Part shown: positions 53,287 to 62,542 of the stretch, piece by piece
Position numbering within the stretch: the first letter of the stretch is position 1
Layout: every line of letters begins with the position of its first letter
Assembly (NCBI RefSeq): GCF_900115505.1
Contig: NZ_FOWQ01000011.1
Coordinates: 1-64,000, forward strand
Source: Geodermatophilus dictyosporus
GTDB taxonomy: Bacteria > Actinomycetota > Actinomycetes > Mycobacteriales > Geodermatophilaceae
Length of the DNA: 64,000 nt
Direction of reading: 5' to 3'
Position numbers and translations under genes: made by a program
Notes under the pieces: model-generated
Seen by the model: only the letters and a program-made list of their open reading frames with translations
Databases searched by the model: none
Told to the model about the DNA's origin: nothing

Positions 53287-54957
53287 TCAGGACCGCGGCG
53301 TCGGACGCGGCGTCGGACGGGGCGTCGGGCGGGGCCGGCGGACGACGAACGGGCCGATGGCCAGCAGGTCGACCGGCGCGGAGCCGAAGCACTCGAGGGC
53401 GTCGCGGGGGTCGTCGACCATCGGCCGGCCGGCGGTGTTGAGGCTGGTGTTCACCACGACCGGCAGCCCGGTGCGCCGCTCGAAGGCGGAGATCATCCGG
53501 TGCACCAGCGGCTCGGTGCCGGCGTCGATCGTCTGGATCCGCGCCGTGCCGTCGACGTGGGTGACGGTGGGGATGCGGTCGCGCCACTCCTCGGCGACGT
53601 CGTGGACGAAGAGCATGTACGGCGAGGGGATCGGCCCCCGGCTGAACAGCTCCGGCGCGCGCTCCAGCAGCACCATCGGCGCCACGGGGCGGAACTGCTC
53701 GCGGCCCTTGACGTCGTTCATCCGCTCGAGGTTGGCCTCGAAGCCGGGGTGGGCCAGCAGCGACCGGTGGCCCAGCGCCCGCGGGCCGTACTCGCTGCGG
53801 CCCTGGAACCAGGCGACGATGCCGTTGTCGGCCAGCACCTCGGCCACGGTCTCGGCCACGTCGTCGGGCCGCTCGTAGTCGATGGCCGCCGTCTGCAGCC
53901 AGCGCTCGATCTCGTCGTCGGTCCAGCCGCGGCCCAGGGCCGCGCCGGGCATCGGGTCGGTGCGGTCGCCGAGCTCGTGGGCGACGTGCAGGGCGCTGCC
54001 GAGCGCGGTGCCGGCGTCCCCGGCGGCCGGCTGCACCCAGACGTGCTCGAACGGGCTCTCGGCGAGGATGCGGGTGTTGGCCACGCAGTTGAGCGCGGTG
54101 CCGCCGGCCATGGTGAGGGTCTTCTCGCCGGTCTGCTCGTGGACCCAGCGGGCCAGGTCGACCAGCACCTCCTCCAGCCGGGTCTGCACGCTGGCGGCGA
54201 GGTCGGCGTGGTCCTCGGTCCACGGCTCGTCCTTGCCCAGGCGGGGGGCGAACTCGGAGAAGTCGATCCGCTCGGTCACGAAGCCGCCGTCGCCGGTGGC
54301 CCGGACGAGCTCGGAGAGCTCGCCGAGGAAGCGCGGCTTGCCGTAGGAGGCCATCGCCATGACCTTGAACTCGTCGGAGCTGCGCAGGAAGCCGAGGTGG
54401 TCGGTGAGCTCCTCGTACATCAGCCCCAGGGAGTGGGGGAGGGCCTGCCCGGCGAGGACCTCCAGCTGACCGTCGACGTAGCGCCCGGCCAGGTGGCTGT
54501 GCGCCTCGCCGCGGCCGTCGAGCACCAGCACCGCGTTGTCGCGCTGCGGCGCGGCCTTGCCGGCGGAGGCGGCGTGGGCGACGTGGTGCTTGACGAAGTG
54601 CACCTTCGCGGGGTCCAGGCCCGGCAGCGCGTGGGCCAGGAAGTCCGGCGCCATCTGCGCGTACCGCTTGCGCATGACGTCGCCGTCGTCGAACAGGCCG
54701 GTCTCCTCGGGGGTGACCATCAGCGCCGGGTCGAAGGAGTACGCGACGGCGTCGAGCTCCTCGGGACGGATGCCGGCCTCGGCCAGGCACCACGCCGCCG
54801 ACAGCTCGGGCAGCTCCCACGCGCTCCAGGGCAGCGGGCGCTTGCCGTGCTTGCGCCGGCTGAACCGCTCCTCCTCGGCCGCGGCCACGACCCGCCCGTC
54901 GACGACGAGCGCCGCCGCCGGGTCGTGGTAGATGGCGTTGATCCCCAGGACCTTCAC
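53287..54957 (-). CDS. NodU/CmcH-family carbamoyltransferase
   Basis: 556 residues. The start VKVLGINAIYHDPAAALVVDG and the metal motif VKHHVAHAAS mark the Kae1-like N-terminal half; the C-terminal half (YGPRALGHRSLLAHP, FRPVAPMVL, VVVNTSLNTAGRPMV) is the YrdC-like carbamoyl-adenylate domain. The enzyme carbamoylates a hydroxyl of an antibiotic, sugar or nodulation factor. No biosynthetic cluster surrounds it. The tail repeats RPTP. GTG 54957 follows GGGAGGAG. Confidence 0.92.
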   Translation of the reverse strand: MKVLGINAIYHDPAAALVVDGRVVAAAEEERFSRRKHGKRPLPWSAWELPELSAAWCLAEAGIRPEELDAVAYSFDPALMVTPEETGLFDDGDVMRKRYAQMAPDFLAHALPGLDPAKVHFVKHHVAHAASAGKAAPQRDNAVLVLDGRGEAHSHLAGRYVDGQLEVLAGQALPHSLGLMYEELTDHLGFLRSSDEFKVMAMASYGKPRFLGELSELVRATGDGGFVTERIDFSEFAPRLGKDEPWTEDHADLAASVQTRLEEVLVDLARWVHEQTGEKTLTMAGGTALNCVANTRILAESPFEHVWVQPAAGDAGTALGSALHVAHELGDRTDPMPGAALGRGWTDDEIERWLQTAAIDYERPDDVAETVAEVLADNGIVAWFQGRSEYGPRALGHRSLLAHPGFEANLERMNDVKGREQFRPVAPMVLLERAPELFSRGPIPSPYMLFVHDVAEEWRDRIPTVTHVDGTARIQTIDAGTEPLVHRMISAFERRTGLPVVVNTSLNTAGRPMVDDPRDALECFGSAPVDLLAIGPFVVRRPRPTPRPTPRPTPRS

Positions 54958-55066
54958 CCGTGCACTCCTCCCAGCCGGGCGCCGCGCCCGGACATCCGCT
55001 TGATCATCGACGTCCCCGTGCGGTCGCGCAGGGCGAGCGCCCGATGGGGTGGGCCGGTACCGCCGC

Positions 55067-56785
55067 TCAGCCGCCGCGGACCTGCAGCAGGTCGTTGCGC
55101 TCGACCGCCGCGAGCGCGAGCGTCTTGTAGCCGACCTCCTCGAAGAGGACCACGACGCGGTCGTCCTCCACGCGCATGACCACGCCGGCGCCCCACTCGG
55201 TGTGGACGACCGGGGTCTCGGGCGGGAACGGGGTGTCGGCGTCGTCACCGGCGGGCTGCTCGTGGGAGGTGCCGGCCGAGCAGTTGTCGCAGTTGCCGCA
55301 CTGCTCCTCGAGCTGCTCGCCGAAGTAGCCGAGCAGGTACTGGCGGCGGCACTCGGTGGTCTCGGCGTACCCGCGCATCATCTCCACGCGGCTCTGGTCG
55401 ACGCGCTCGTGGTGCTCGGCCAGCTCGCGCGCCGCACGGGCGGCCTCGCCGGGCGCCGGAGCGCCCTCGGCCGGGTGCGCGGCACCCTCCTCGTCGAGGA
55501 CGACGGCCGACACCTGCTCGAGCAGGTTGAGGTCGCGCGCGAGCGGGGTGGCCGGGCGGCCGGTCTCCTCGCGCAGCTGCTTGACGTCGACGCCGTCGTC
55601 CACGCCGGCGGCCGGCGCGGCGGCGACCAGCCCGGCCACCTGCTGCAGCTCCTCCTCGGCCGGGGCGCCGGCGGCGAAGAACCGGCGCAGGCCGAGGTCC
55701 TCCTGGCGGTACACCAGGACGGCGAGGGCGGGCTCGCCGTCGCGGCCGGCCCGGCCGATCTCCTGGTAGTAGCTGTCGACGGAGTCGGCGGGCTCGGCGT
55801 GCACGACGAAGCGGGTACCGGGCTTGTCGATGCCCATGCCGAACGCGGTGGTGGCGACGACGACGTCGAGCTCGTCGTCCATCCAGGCGCGCTGGGCGTC
55901 CTCGCGCTCGCTCTTCCTCAGGCCCGCGTGGTACGGCCGGGCGCGCAGGCCGCGGTCGGTGAGGGCGTCGGCGAGGTCGAGGGTGCCCTTGCGGGTGGCG
56001 CTGTAGACGATGCCCGGACCGCGGCCGGCCTCCACCTCGCCGGCCGCCCGGTCGATCACCGCCTGGCGCTTGGCGTGCGCGTCGGCGTGGTGGTCGACCT
56101 CCAGCCGGATCTCGGGACGGTCGAACCCGGCGACGACGACCTCGGGGTCGCGCATCGACAGCCGCTCGACGATCTCGGCGCGCACCGGGGGAGCGGCGGT
56201 GGCGGTCAGCGCCAGCACCGTGGGGTGCCCGAGCTGCTCGACGACCTGGCCCAGCCGCAGGTAGTCGGGGCGGAAGTCGTGGCCCCACGCGGAGACGCAG
56301 TGCGCCTCGTCGACGACGAACAGCGCGGGTGCGGCGTCCCGGATCGCCTCGACCACCTCGGGCTTGGCCAGCTGCTCGGGGGCGAGGAACAGGTAGCGGA
56401 CCGTTCCGTCCGCCAGCCCGGCGAGCGCCTCGCGCTGGTCGCCGGCCGAGAGGCTGGAGTTGAGCTGGGCGGCCCGGCCGACGGCGTCGCCGAGCTCGGC
56501 GAGCCGCTCGACCTGGTCGCGCTGCAGCGCGATGAGCGGGGAGACGACCAGCACCGGGCCGTCGATCAGCTGCCCGGCCACCTGGTAGACCGCCGACTTG
56601 CCGGCGCCCGAGGGCAGCACGGCCAGCGTGTCCCGGCCGGAGAGGACGGACTGCATGGCCGGCTCCTGGCCCGGGCGGAACCCGTCGTAGCCGAGGACGT
56701 CGCGGGCCGTCTCCCGCAGCCGACGGGTCCGGACGGAGGCCGACCCACCGGCGGGGTTGTCCTGCTTCTCTCGGGGCACCGGCAC
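55067..56785 (-). CDS. recQ: RecQ-family ATP-dependent DNA helicase
   Basis: 572 residues. Walker A LPSGAGKSAVYQ, DEAH box VVDEAHCVSAWGHDFRPDY, TATAAPPVR, GIVYSATRKGT, and QEIGRAGRDGEP form the helicase core. Zinc-binding cysteines are C(about 475) and CGNCDNC. No HRDC domain is visible; after the zinc region comes a short tail with WGAGVVMRVEDDRVVVLFEEVGYKTL, an unusual Tudor-like ending seen in actinobacterial RecQ forms. It unwinds DNA in recombination and repair. Start GTG 56785 or 56779. Confidence 0.92.
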   Translation of the reverse strand: MPVPREKQDNPAGGSASVRTRRLRETARDVLGYDGFRPGQEPAMQSVLSGRDTLAVLPSGAGKSAVYQVAGQLIDGPVLVVSPLIALQRDQVERLAELGDAVGRAAQLNSSLSAGDQREALAGLADGTVRYLFLAPEQLAKPEVVEAIRDAAPALFVVDEAHCVSAWGHDFRPDYLRLGQVVEQLGHPTVLALTATAAPPVRAEIVERLSMRDPEVVVAGFDRPEIRLEVDHHADAHAKRQAVIDRAAGEVEAGRGPGIVYSATRKGTLDLADALTDRGLRARPYHAGLRKSEREDAQRAWMDDELDVVVATTAFGMGIDKPGTRFVVHAEPADSVDSYYQEIGRAGRDGEPALAVLVYRQEDLGLRRFFAAGAPAEEELQQVAGLVAAAPAAGVDDGVDVKQLREETGRPATPLARDLNLLEQVSAVVLDEEGAAHPAEGAPAPGEAARAARELAEHHERVDQSRVEMMRGYAETTECRRQYLLGYFGEQLEEQCGNCDNCSAGTSHEQPAGDDADTPFPPETPVVHTEWGAGVVMRVEDDRVVVLFEEVGYKTLALAAVERNDLLQVRGG

Positions 56786-56835
56786 GCGCTGCCCGAGGCC
56801 CGAGATCGGCAAACGGAACGCTGCTGGACCGGGCG

Positions 56836-59160
56836 TCACCGCGGGTGGCCGAGCCAGTCCCGCTCGATCCGTGCCGCGGGCACCGGGCGGCCCAGGAGGA
56901 AGCCCTGCACCTGCGGGCACCCGAGCTCCCGGAGTCGCTGCAGCTGCTCGTCCGTCTCCACCCCCTCGGCGGTCACGGTGGCGCCGAGGTGCCGGGCGAG
57001 CGCGAGCACGGCGGAGACGATCGCGTCGGTCGGGCGGTCGTCGGGCAGCCGTGCGACGAAGGAGCGGTCCAGCTTGAACGACTGCGGCGTCCGCTCGCGC
57101 AGTGCCGCGAAGCTGGAGTAGCCCGTGCCGAAGTCGTCCACGGCCAGCGTGGTGCCCGCGGCGCTGAGCTGCTCCAGGGCCGCTCGCGCCCCCGGCTCCA
57201 TGGCGCAGGACTCGGTCATCTCCAGCTCGAGGACGTCCGCGGGCAGCCCGAGGCGGTCGAGCACCGCCAGCACCCGGGAGGCGAAGTCGGCCGGCAGCAG
57301 CTGACGGGTCGAGACGTTGACGGCCACGCGGGGGGTGGTCGCGGGGCCGAAGGCCTCCCGCCACGCCGCCGCCTGGGTGCAGGCCTGCTCGAGCACCTGC
57401 ATGCCCAGCTCGTGGATCAGCCCGGTCTCCTCCGCCGCGGCGATGAACTCCGCCGCCGGGACCTCTCCCCGCTCGGGGTCGTGCCACCGGGCGAGTGCCT
57501 CGACGGCGGCCAGCCGGCCGTCGCCCACCCGGACGATCGGCTGGTAGGCGACGGTCAGCGCACCCGCGCCGACCGCGCGTCGCAACGCGGCCCGCAGCCC
57601 CAGCCGGTCCCACGTCTGCCGGCGCAGCGGCTCGTTGAACACCTCGTAGCGGTGCCCGCCGGTCGCCTTGGCCCGCTGCAGCGCCATGTCGGCCGCCCGC
57701 AGCACCTCCTCGGCGTGACCGCCCGCGGGCGGGACGGCCGCGTCCGGCTCCTCCCGGAGCCGCGGCCCGGCCAGCCCCTCGGCGTCGGCGACCGCCACGC
57801 CCACGCTGACCGTGACGACGACCTCCCGGCCGTCGACCGCGTACGGCTCGGCCAGCGCGGCGAGCAGCCGCTCGGCCACCCCGGCCGCCTCCTCGACGCC
57901 GGTCACGCCGTCGAGCAGGACGGCCATCTCGTCCCCGCCGAGACGGCTGACCAGGTCGGCGGGCCGCACCGCCTGCTCCAGCCGGCGCGCGACCGCGACG
58001 AGCAGCTCGTCGCCGGCGTCGTGCCCGAGCTGGTCGTTGACCCCCTTGAAGCCGTCCAGGTCGCAGTAGAGCACCGCGAAGCGGTCCTCGGGACTGCGCT
58101 CGGCCCGGTGCGCCGCAGCGTCCACCCGGTCCATCAGCAGGACCCGGTTGGCCAGCCCGGTGAGCGGGTCGTGGACCGCGGCGTGCTCCGCGGCCGCGAC
58201 GCTGACCTGCCGGCCGGTGACCAGCGCGCCGAGCGTCAACCCGGCCAGGGTGAGCGTCACCAGGCCCAGCTGCAGCCGCAGCGGGCTCTCGACGACGTCG
58301 CGGCCGACGAGTGCCACGGCGACGGCGTTGGCGGCGAGGACGGCGAACGCCACCCGGGGCAGACCGCCGCGGACGGCGATCCAGATGAGCGGCACGTACA
58401 CGAGGTAGGCCAGGTCCAGCCCGCCGCCCGCCGGCTCGCCGTAGGCCAGGTACACCGTCGCGAGCAGCAGGACGCCCTGCGCGAGGAGTTCGAGCCGCTC
58501 GTCCAGCCGCCGGCCGGCGAGCCGGCCGAGCCAGCGTGGCCGGACACGCCCGGTCCAGGACGGTCGCTCGTACCTCCGGTCGGTCCAGGGCGGGCCGGGG
58601 AGCGGGGGCCGGTCGCGCCAGAGCGCCGGGACCCGCCGGCTCGCGACGAGCAGCGCGGGGGCCAGCACCCCCACGCCGGTGGCCCGGCCGGACCAGAAGC
58701 CCAGGACGCCCCGGAACCACTCCCCCCAGGTCAGCAGCCCCGAGACCGTGTACTGCAGGACCTGTGCCACCGCGACGACGAGCGGCCCGGCGACGGCGGC
58801 CAGGCCCAGGAACCAGGCGACGTCACGCTGACCCGGCAGGCGGGGGTCGATCCGCAGCCGCTGGAGCAGGACCCAGGCCACGCCCGTGTAGACGGCGCTG
58901 GCCAGCGCGCCGCTGAGCCAGATCCCGGCCCAGCCCGTGCCGGGACTGCTCACCACCAGTGCGTGCAGGGGGTTGGTGAGCAGCAGCAGCGGGGAGTAGC
59001 GCAGTCCGAACACGAGCAGCAGGGCGAAGCTCAGCCCCGTCGGGGGGTACCACAGCGACACCTCCTGGCGCGCCTGGAAGACGCTGGCGATGGCGTCCAG
59101 TCCCAGCCAGAGCCCCAGGTACACCACCGAGACGACCAGGGGACCGCGCCACCGGCGCAT
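56836..59160 (-). CDS. MASE1-GGDEF-EAL cyclic-di-GMP protein
   Basis: 774 residues. An N-terminal membrane sensor of about eight segments (1-310) with SLWYPPTGLSFALLLVFG is a MASE1 domain. The GGDEF domain (about 335-500) reads GGDEM at its signature, and the EAL domain (about 520-765) keeps AAVEALARWHD, DDFGTGYSSF and FKLDRSF. So phosphodiesterase activity is likely and cyclase activity doubtful. ATG 59160 has AGGAGGG upstream. It is divergent from the molybdenum regulator. Confidence 0.9.
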   Translation of the reverse strand: MRRWRGPLVVSVVYLGLWLGLDAIASVFQARQEVSLWYPPTGLSFALLLVFGLRYSPLLLLTNPLHALVVSSPGTGWAGIWLSGALASAVYTGVAWVLLQRLRIDPRLPGQRDVAWFLGLAAVAGPLVVAVAQVLQYTVSGLLTWGEWFRGVLGFWSGRATGVGVLAPALLVASRRVPALWRDRPPLPGPPWTDRRYERPSWTGRVRPRWLGRLAGRRLDERLELLAQGVLLLATVYLAYGEPAGGGLDLAYLVYVPLIWIAVRGGLPRVAFAVLAANAVAVALVGRDVVESPLRLQLGLVTLTLAGLTLGALVTGRQVSVAAAEHAAVHDPLTGLANRVLLMDRVDAAAHRAERSPEDRFAVLYCDLDGFKGVNDQLGHDAGDELLVAVARRLEQAVRPADLVSRLGGDEMAVLLDGVTGVEEAAGVAERLLAALAEPYAVDGREVVVTVSVGVAVADAEGLAGPRLREEPDAAVPPAGGHAEEVLRAADMALQRAKATGGHRYEVFNEPLRRQTWDRLGLRAALRRAVGAGALTVAYQPIVRVGDGRLAAVEALARWHDPERGEVPAAEFIAAAEETGLIHELGMQVLEQACTQAAAWREAFGPATTPRVAVNVSTRQLLPADFASRVLAVLDRLGLPADVLELEMTESCAMEPGARAALEQLSAAGTTLAVDDFGTGYSSFAALRERTPQSFKLDRSFVARLPDDRPTDAIVSAVLALARHLGATVTAEGVETDEQLQRLRELGCPQVQGFLLGRPVPAARIERDWLGHPR

Positions 59161-59264
59161 GCTCGTCGCGCCCTCCTGTCGCCCCGACGTCCGGACGGGC
59201 ACCGGACGCGTCCTCCCCCTGCCCCGGTCGTCGGGACCTACACCCGGACGGACCAGCGGGTCGC

Positions 59265-59270
59265 TAGCCT
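59265..59270 (+). promoter_or_regulatory. -10 element TAGCCT for the HTH-TOBE gene
   Basis: TAGCCT ends seven bases before GTG 59278, predicting a leaderless mRNA. Confidence 0.5.
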
Positions 59271-59277
59271 GCCCCCG

Positions 59278-59673
59278 GTGACGAGCAGCTACCGGATCGC
59301 CGAGGCCGCGGGCCTGCTCGGCGTGAGCGACGACACCGTCCGCCGGTGGATCGACAGCGGGCGGCTCGCAGCGTCCCGGGAGGGCGGTGGCCCCGCGCAC
59401 GTCGACGGCGCCGCCCTCGCCCGTCTCGCCACGGAGCTGCACGAGGCGCCGGAGCCCGGCGCCACCCGCGGGTCGTCGGCGCGCAACCGGCTGGCCGGGA
59501 TCGTCACCCGCGTCGTCCGCGACACCGTCATGGCGCAGGTCGAGATCCAGGCCGGGCCCTTCCGGCTGGTCTCGCTGATGTCCCGCGAGGCCGCCGACGA
59601 GCTGGGCCTCGAGGTCGGCGTGCGCGCCGTCGCCACCGTCAAGGCGACGCAGGTGAGCGTCGACGTCCCCTGA
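59278..59673 (+). CDS. HTH-TOBE molybdenum-type regulator
   Basis: 131 residues. Residues about 4-45 form an excisionase/MerR-like helix-turn-helix (YRIAEAAGLLGVSDDTVRRW, then DSGRLAASREGGG). Residues about 66-131 form a TOBE (Mop) domain, NRLAGIVTRVVRDTVMAQVEIQ then VGVRAVATVKATQVSV, which binds molybdate or tungstate. It is a short version of ModE with the DNA-binding part replaced. It lies 213 bases before modA and is the likely molybdate sensor of the block. Confidence 0.85.
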   Translation: MTSSYRIAEAAGLLGVSDDTVRRWIDSGRLAASREGGGPAHVDGAALARLATELHEAPEPGATRGSSARNRLAGIVTRVVRDTVMAQVEIQAGPFRLVSLMSREAADELGLEVGVRAVATVKATQVSVDVP

Positions 59674-59834
59674 CCGCCGACGTCGACCTCGACGGTGGCC
59701 GTCACCGACCCGGGGTGACAGCGGTGACGGTGCCGGACAGCTGGGTGCGCGCGGAGCGTCGGATGCGGCGCATCCTGACGGATCTGCGGAAGCCCTGCCC
59801 GTTCCGATGTCCGCATCTCCGGTCGACGGTCGGC

Positions 59835-59840
59835 TATGGT
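59835..59840 (+). promoter_or_regulatory. Possible -10 of modA
   Basis: TATGGT 46 bases before modA. No good -35 is seen. Upstream, GATGCGG (59762-59768) and CCGCATC (59811-59817) form an inverted repeat with a 42-base gap that could be a regulator site. The rest of the 213-base gap shows nothing I can support. Confidence 0.35.
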
Positions 59841-59886
59841 CCCGCAGGCGCGGATCCGAGGTCCGCCGGTGCGGGGAGGAGACCCG

Positions 59887-60675
59887 ATGCGGCAGCGAGC
59901 AGCGGCGGTGCTGGCGGTGGTCGCGCTGGCGGCCACCGGGTGCGGGGGAGGGGACGGCGGCGCCGCGGCGTCGACGGCGGAGGGGTCCGCGAGCGGTCCC
60001 ACCGGCACGGTGACCGTCTTCGCCGCCGCCTCGCTCACCGACGTCTTCACCGAGCTCGGGCAGCGGCTGGAGGAGGAGAACGTCGGGCTGACCGTGCAGT
60101 TCAACTTCGCCGGCAGCTCGGCGCTGGCCACCCAGCTGACCCAGGGCGCCCCCGCCGATGTGTTCGCCTCGGCCAACGCCGCGCAGATGTCGGTGGTGAC
60201 CGACGCCGGCCTGGCCGACGGCGAGCCGGCCGTCTTCACCGCGAACGTGCTGCAGATCGCCGTCCCCGCGGGCAACCCCGCCGGGGTCACCGGCCTGGGC
60301 GACTTCGGCCGCGAGGAGCTCACCCTCGCCGTCTGCGCCCCCGAGGTGCCCTGCGGCGCGGCCTCGGAGGACGTCTTCGCCGCCGCCGGCATCACGCCGC
60401 GCCCCGACACCCAGGAGGAGGACGTGCGCGCCGCGCTCACCAAGGTCGAGCTCGGCGAGGTCGACGCCGCCCTGGTCTACGCCACCGACGTCGTCGCCGC
60501 CGGGGACGCCGTCGAGGGCATCGCCTTCCCCGAGGCCGAGGACGCCGTCAACGACTACCCGCTGTGCACGCTGGCCGCCGCGCCCAACCCCGAGGGTGCC
60601 CGGGCCTTCGTCGACCTGGTCGGCTCCGAGGAGGGGCAGCAGGCGCTCGAGGCGGCCGGCTTCCGCGCCCCGTGA
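59887..60675 (+). CDS. modA: Molybdate-binding lipoprotein ModA
   Basis: 262 residues. Signal peptide with lipobox LAATGC (Cys 19). The ModA fold is shown by TVFAAASLTDVFTELG, FNFAGSSALATQLTQGAPADVFASA and CAPEVPCGAASEDVF. It captures molybdate outside the membrane for ModBC. ATG 59887 has GGAGGAGACCCG upstream. The stop overlaps the modB start. Confidence 0.95.
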   Translation: MRQRAAAVLAVVALAATGCGGGDGGAAASTAEGSASGPTGTVTVFAAASLTDVFTELGQRLEEENVGLTVQFNFAGSSALATQLTQGAPADVFASANAAQMSVVTDAGLADGEPAVFTANVLQIAVPAGNPAGVTGLGDFGREELTLAVCAPEVPCGAASEDVFAAAGITPRPDTQEEDVRAALTKVELGEVDAALVYATDVVAAGDAVEGIAFPEAEDAVNDYPLCTLAAAPNPEGARAFVDLVGSEEGQQALEAAGFRAP

Positions 60676-61466
60676 GGCGCGAGCGCACCCCGGCGCCGCT
60701 GCTCGTCCCCGCTGCGCTCGCGGTCGCCTTCCTCGTCCTGCCGCTGGCCGGGCTGCTGGTCCGCACCCCGTGGTCGCAGCTGGGCACGCTGCTCACCGCG
60801 CCCGGCGTCGGGCAGGCGCTGCGGCTGTCGGTCGTCTCGGCGACCCTGGCCACCCTGGTCTCGGTCGTCCTCGGCGTGCCGCTGGCCTGGGTGCTGGCCC
60901 GGTCGCGGGCGCGCGGGCGGGCGGTGCTGCGGGCGCTGGTCACCGTGCCGCTGGTGCTGCCGCCGGTCGTCGGCGGCGTCGCGCTGTTCCTGGTGTTGGG
61001 CCGGCAGGGCATCCTCGGCAGCTGGCTGGCCGAGACCACCGGGATCACCATCCCGTTCACCACGGCCGCGGTGGTCATCGCCGAGACGTTCGTCGCGATG
61101 CCCTTCCTGGTCATCAGCGTCGAGGGCGCGCTGCGGGGCGCCGACGCCCGCTTCGAGGACGCCGCCGCCACCCTCGGCGCCGACCGCTGGACCACCTTCC
61201 GCCGGGTCACCCTGCCGCTGGTCGCGCCCGGCGTCGCGGCCGGCGCGGTCCTGTGCTGGGCCCGGGCGCTGGGCGAGTTCGGCGCCACCATCACCTTCGC
61301 CGGCAACTTCCCGGGGACGACGCAGACGATGCCGCTGGCGGTCTACCTCGCCCTGCAGCGCGACCCCCAGGCGGCGATCGTGCTCTCGCTGGTGCTCCTG
61401 GTCGTCTCGGTGGCCACCCTGCTGCTGCTGCGCGACCGCTGGCTGGGCCGGGGCGCCGCGGCGTGA
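60672..61466 (+). CDS. modB: Molybdate ABC permease ModB
   Basis: 264 residues, about six membrane segments. The coupling loop FEDAAATLGADRWTTFRRVTLPLVAPG and the ending GEFGATITFAGNFPGTTQTMPLAVY are diagnostic of ModB. GTG 60672 overlaps the modA stop, and the modB stop overlaps modC. Confidence 0.95.
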   Translation: MRRERTPAPLLVPAALAVAFLVLPLAGLLVRTPWSQLGTLLTAPGVGQALRLSVVSATLATLVSVVLGVPLAWVLARSRARGRAVLRALVTVPLVLPPVVGGVALFLVLGRQGILGSWLAETTGITIPFTTAAVVIAETFVAMPFLVISVEGALRGADARFEDAAATLGADRWTTFRRVTLPLVAPGVAAGAVLCWARALGEFGATITFAGNFPGTTQTMPLAVYLALQRDPQAAIVLSLVLLVVSVATLLLLRDRWLGRGAAA

Positions 61467-62515
61467 CGCTCGGCGCGCACGTCGTCGTCCGCCGGGGCCC
61501 GCTCACCGTCGACGTCGCCCTGGACGTCGCCGACGGCGAGGTGCTCGCCGTCCTCGGGCCCAACGGCGCGGGCAAGTCCACGCTGCTGCGCGTGCTGGCC
61601 GGCCTGCTGCCGCCCGACGGCGGCCGGGTGACCGTCGACGGGCAGCCGTGGGACGACGTCGCCGCCCGCGTGCGCCTGCCCGCCCACCGGCGCCCGCTCG
61701 GCATGGTCTTCCAGGACCACCTGCTGTTCCCGCACCTCTCGGTGCTGGACAACGTCGCCTTCGGCCCGCGCACGCGCGGGGCGTCGAAGGCCGCGGCGCG
61801 GGGGGCGGCGGCCGCCTGGCTCGAGCGGGTCGGGCTGGCCGACCTGGGCGCCCGCCGGCCCGGGCAGCTCTCCGGCGGCCAGGCGCAGCGGGCGGCGCTG
61901 GCCCGCGCGCTGGTCGGCGACCCGGCGCTGCTGCTGCTCGACGAGCCGCTGTCGGCGCTGGACGCCCGCACCCGGCTGGCCGTCCGCGCCGAGCTGCGCC
62001 GGCACCTCGCCGAGTTCGGCGGCAGCACCGTGCTCGTCACCCACGACCCGGTGGACGCCACCGCGCTGGCCGACCGGGTGCTCGTGGTCGAGGACGGCAC
62101 GGTGGTGCAGGCCGGGACGCCGGCCGACGTCGCCCGGCACCCGCGCACCGACTACGTGGCCCGGCTGGTCGGGCTCTCGCTGCTGCCGGGCACGGGGGAG
62201 GGGCTGGCCGTGCGGCTGGCCGGCGGCGGGGTGGTCGCCGTCGCCGAGCCCGTGGCCGGACCGGTGCTGGTGGCCATCCGCCCGGAGTCGGTGGCGCTCT
62301 ACCCGTCGCGGCCGGGAGGCAGCCCGCGCAACGCCTGGCCGGCGACCCTGGCCGGGGCGACGCCGCACGGCTCGACCGTGCGCTGCGAGCTCGACGGCGA
62401 GGTGCCGCTGCTGGCCGACGTGACCGCGACCGCGTTCGCCGAGCTGGGGCTGGCGCCCGGCTCGCTGGTGTGGGCGGTGGTCAAGGCCAACGAGGTCACC
62501 GTCTACGCGCGCTGA
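61463..62515 (+). CDS. modC: Molybdate ABC ATPase ModC
   Basis: 350 residues. Walker A LGPNGAGKST, signature LSGGQAQR, Walker B LLLDEPLSALD and switch His in VTHDPVDA. The C-terminal 110 residues are TOBE-like regulatory strands (VLVAIRPESVALY), which in ModC-type ATPases can bind molybdate. GTG 61463 overlaps the modB stop. Completes modABC. Confidence 0.94.
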   Translation: MTLGAHVVVRRGPLTVDVALDVADGEVLAVLGPNGAGKSTLLRVLAGLLPPDGGRVTVDGQPWDDVAARVRLPAHRRPLGMVFQDHLLFPHLSVLDNVAFGPRTRGASKAAARGAAAAWLERVGLADLGARRPGQLSGGQAQRAALARALVGDPALLLLDEPLSALDARTRLAVRAELRRHLAEFGGSTVLVTHDPVDATALADRVLVVEDGTVVQAGTPADVARHPRTDYVARLVGLSLLPGTGEGLAVRLAGGGVVAVAEPVAGPVLVAIRPESVALYPSRPGGSPRNAWPATLAGATPHGSTVRCELDGEVPLLADVTATAFAELGLAPGSLVWAVVKANEVTVYAR

Positions 62516-62542
62516 GACGGAGCCCGCTGAGAGGCTGGGGCC

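Noticed and set aside
59674-59886. Molybdenum-cofactor riboswitch upstream of modA
   Set aside because: Only a loose inverted repeat is visible; I could not match the conserved multi-stem architecture.
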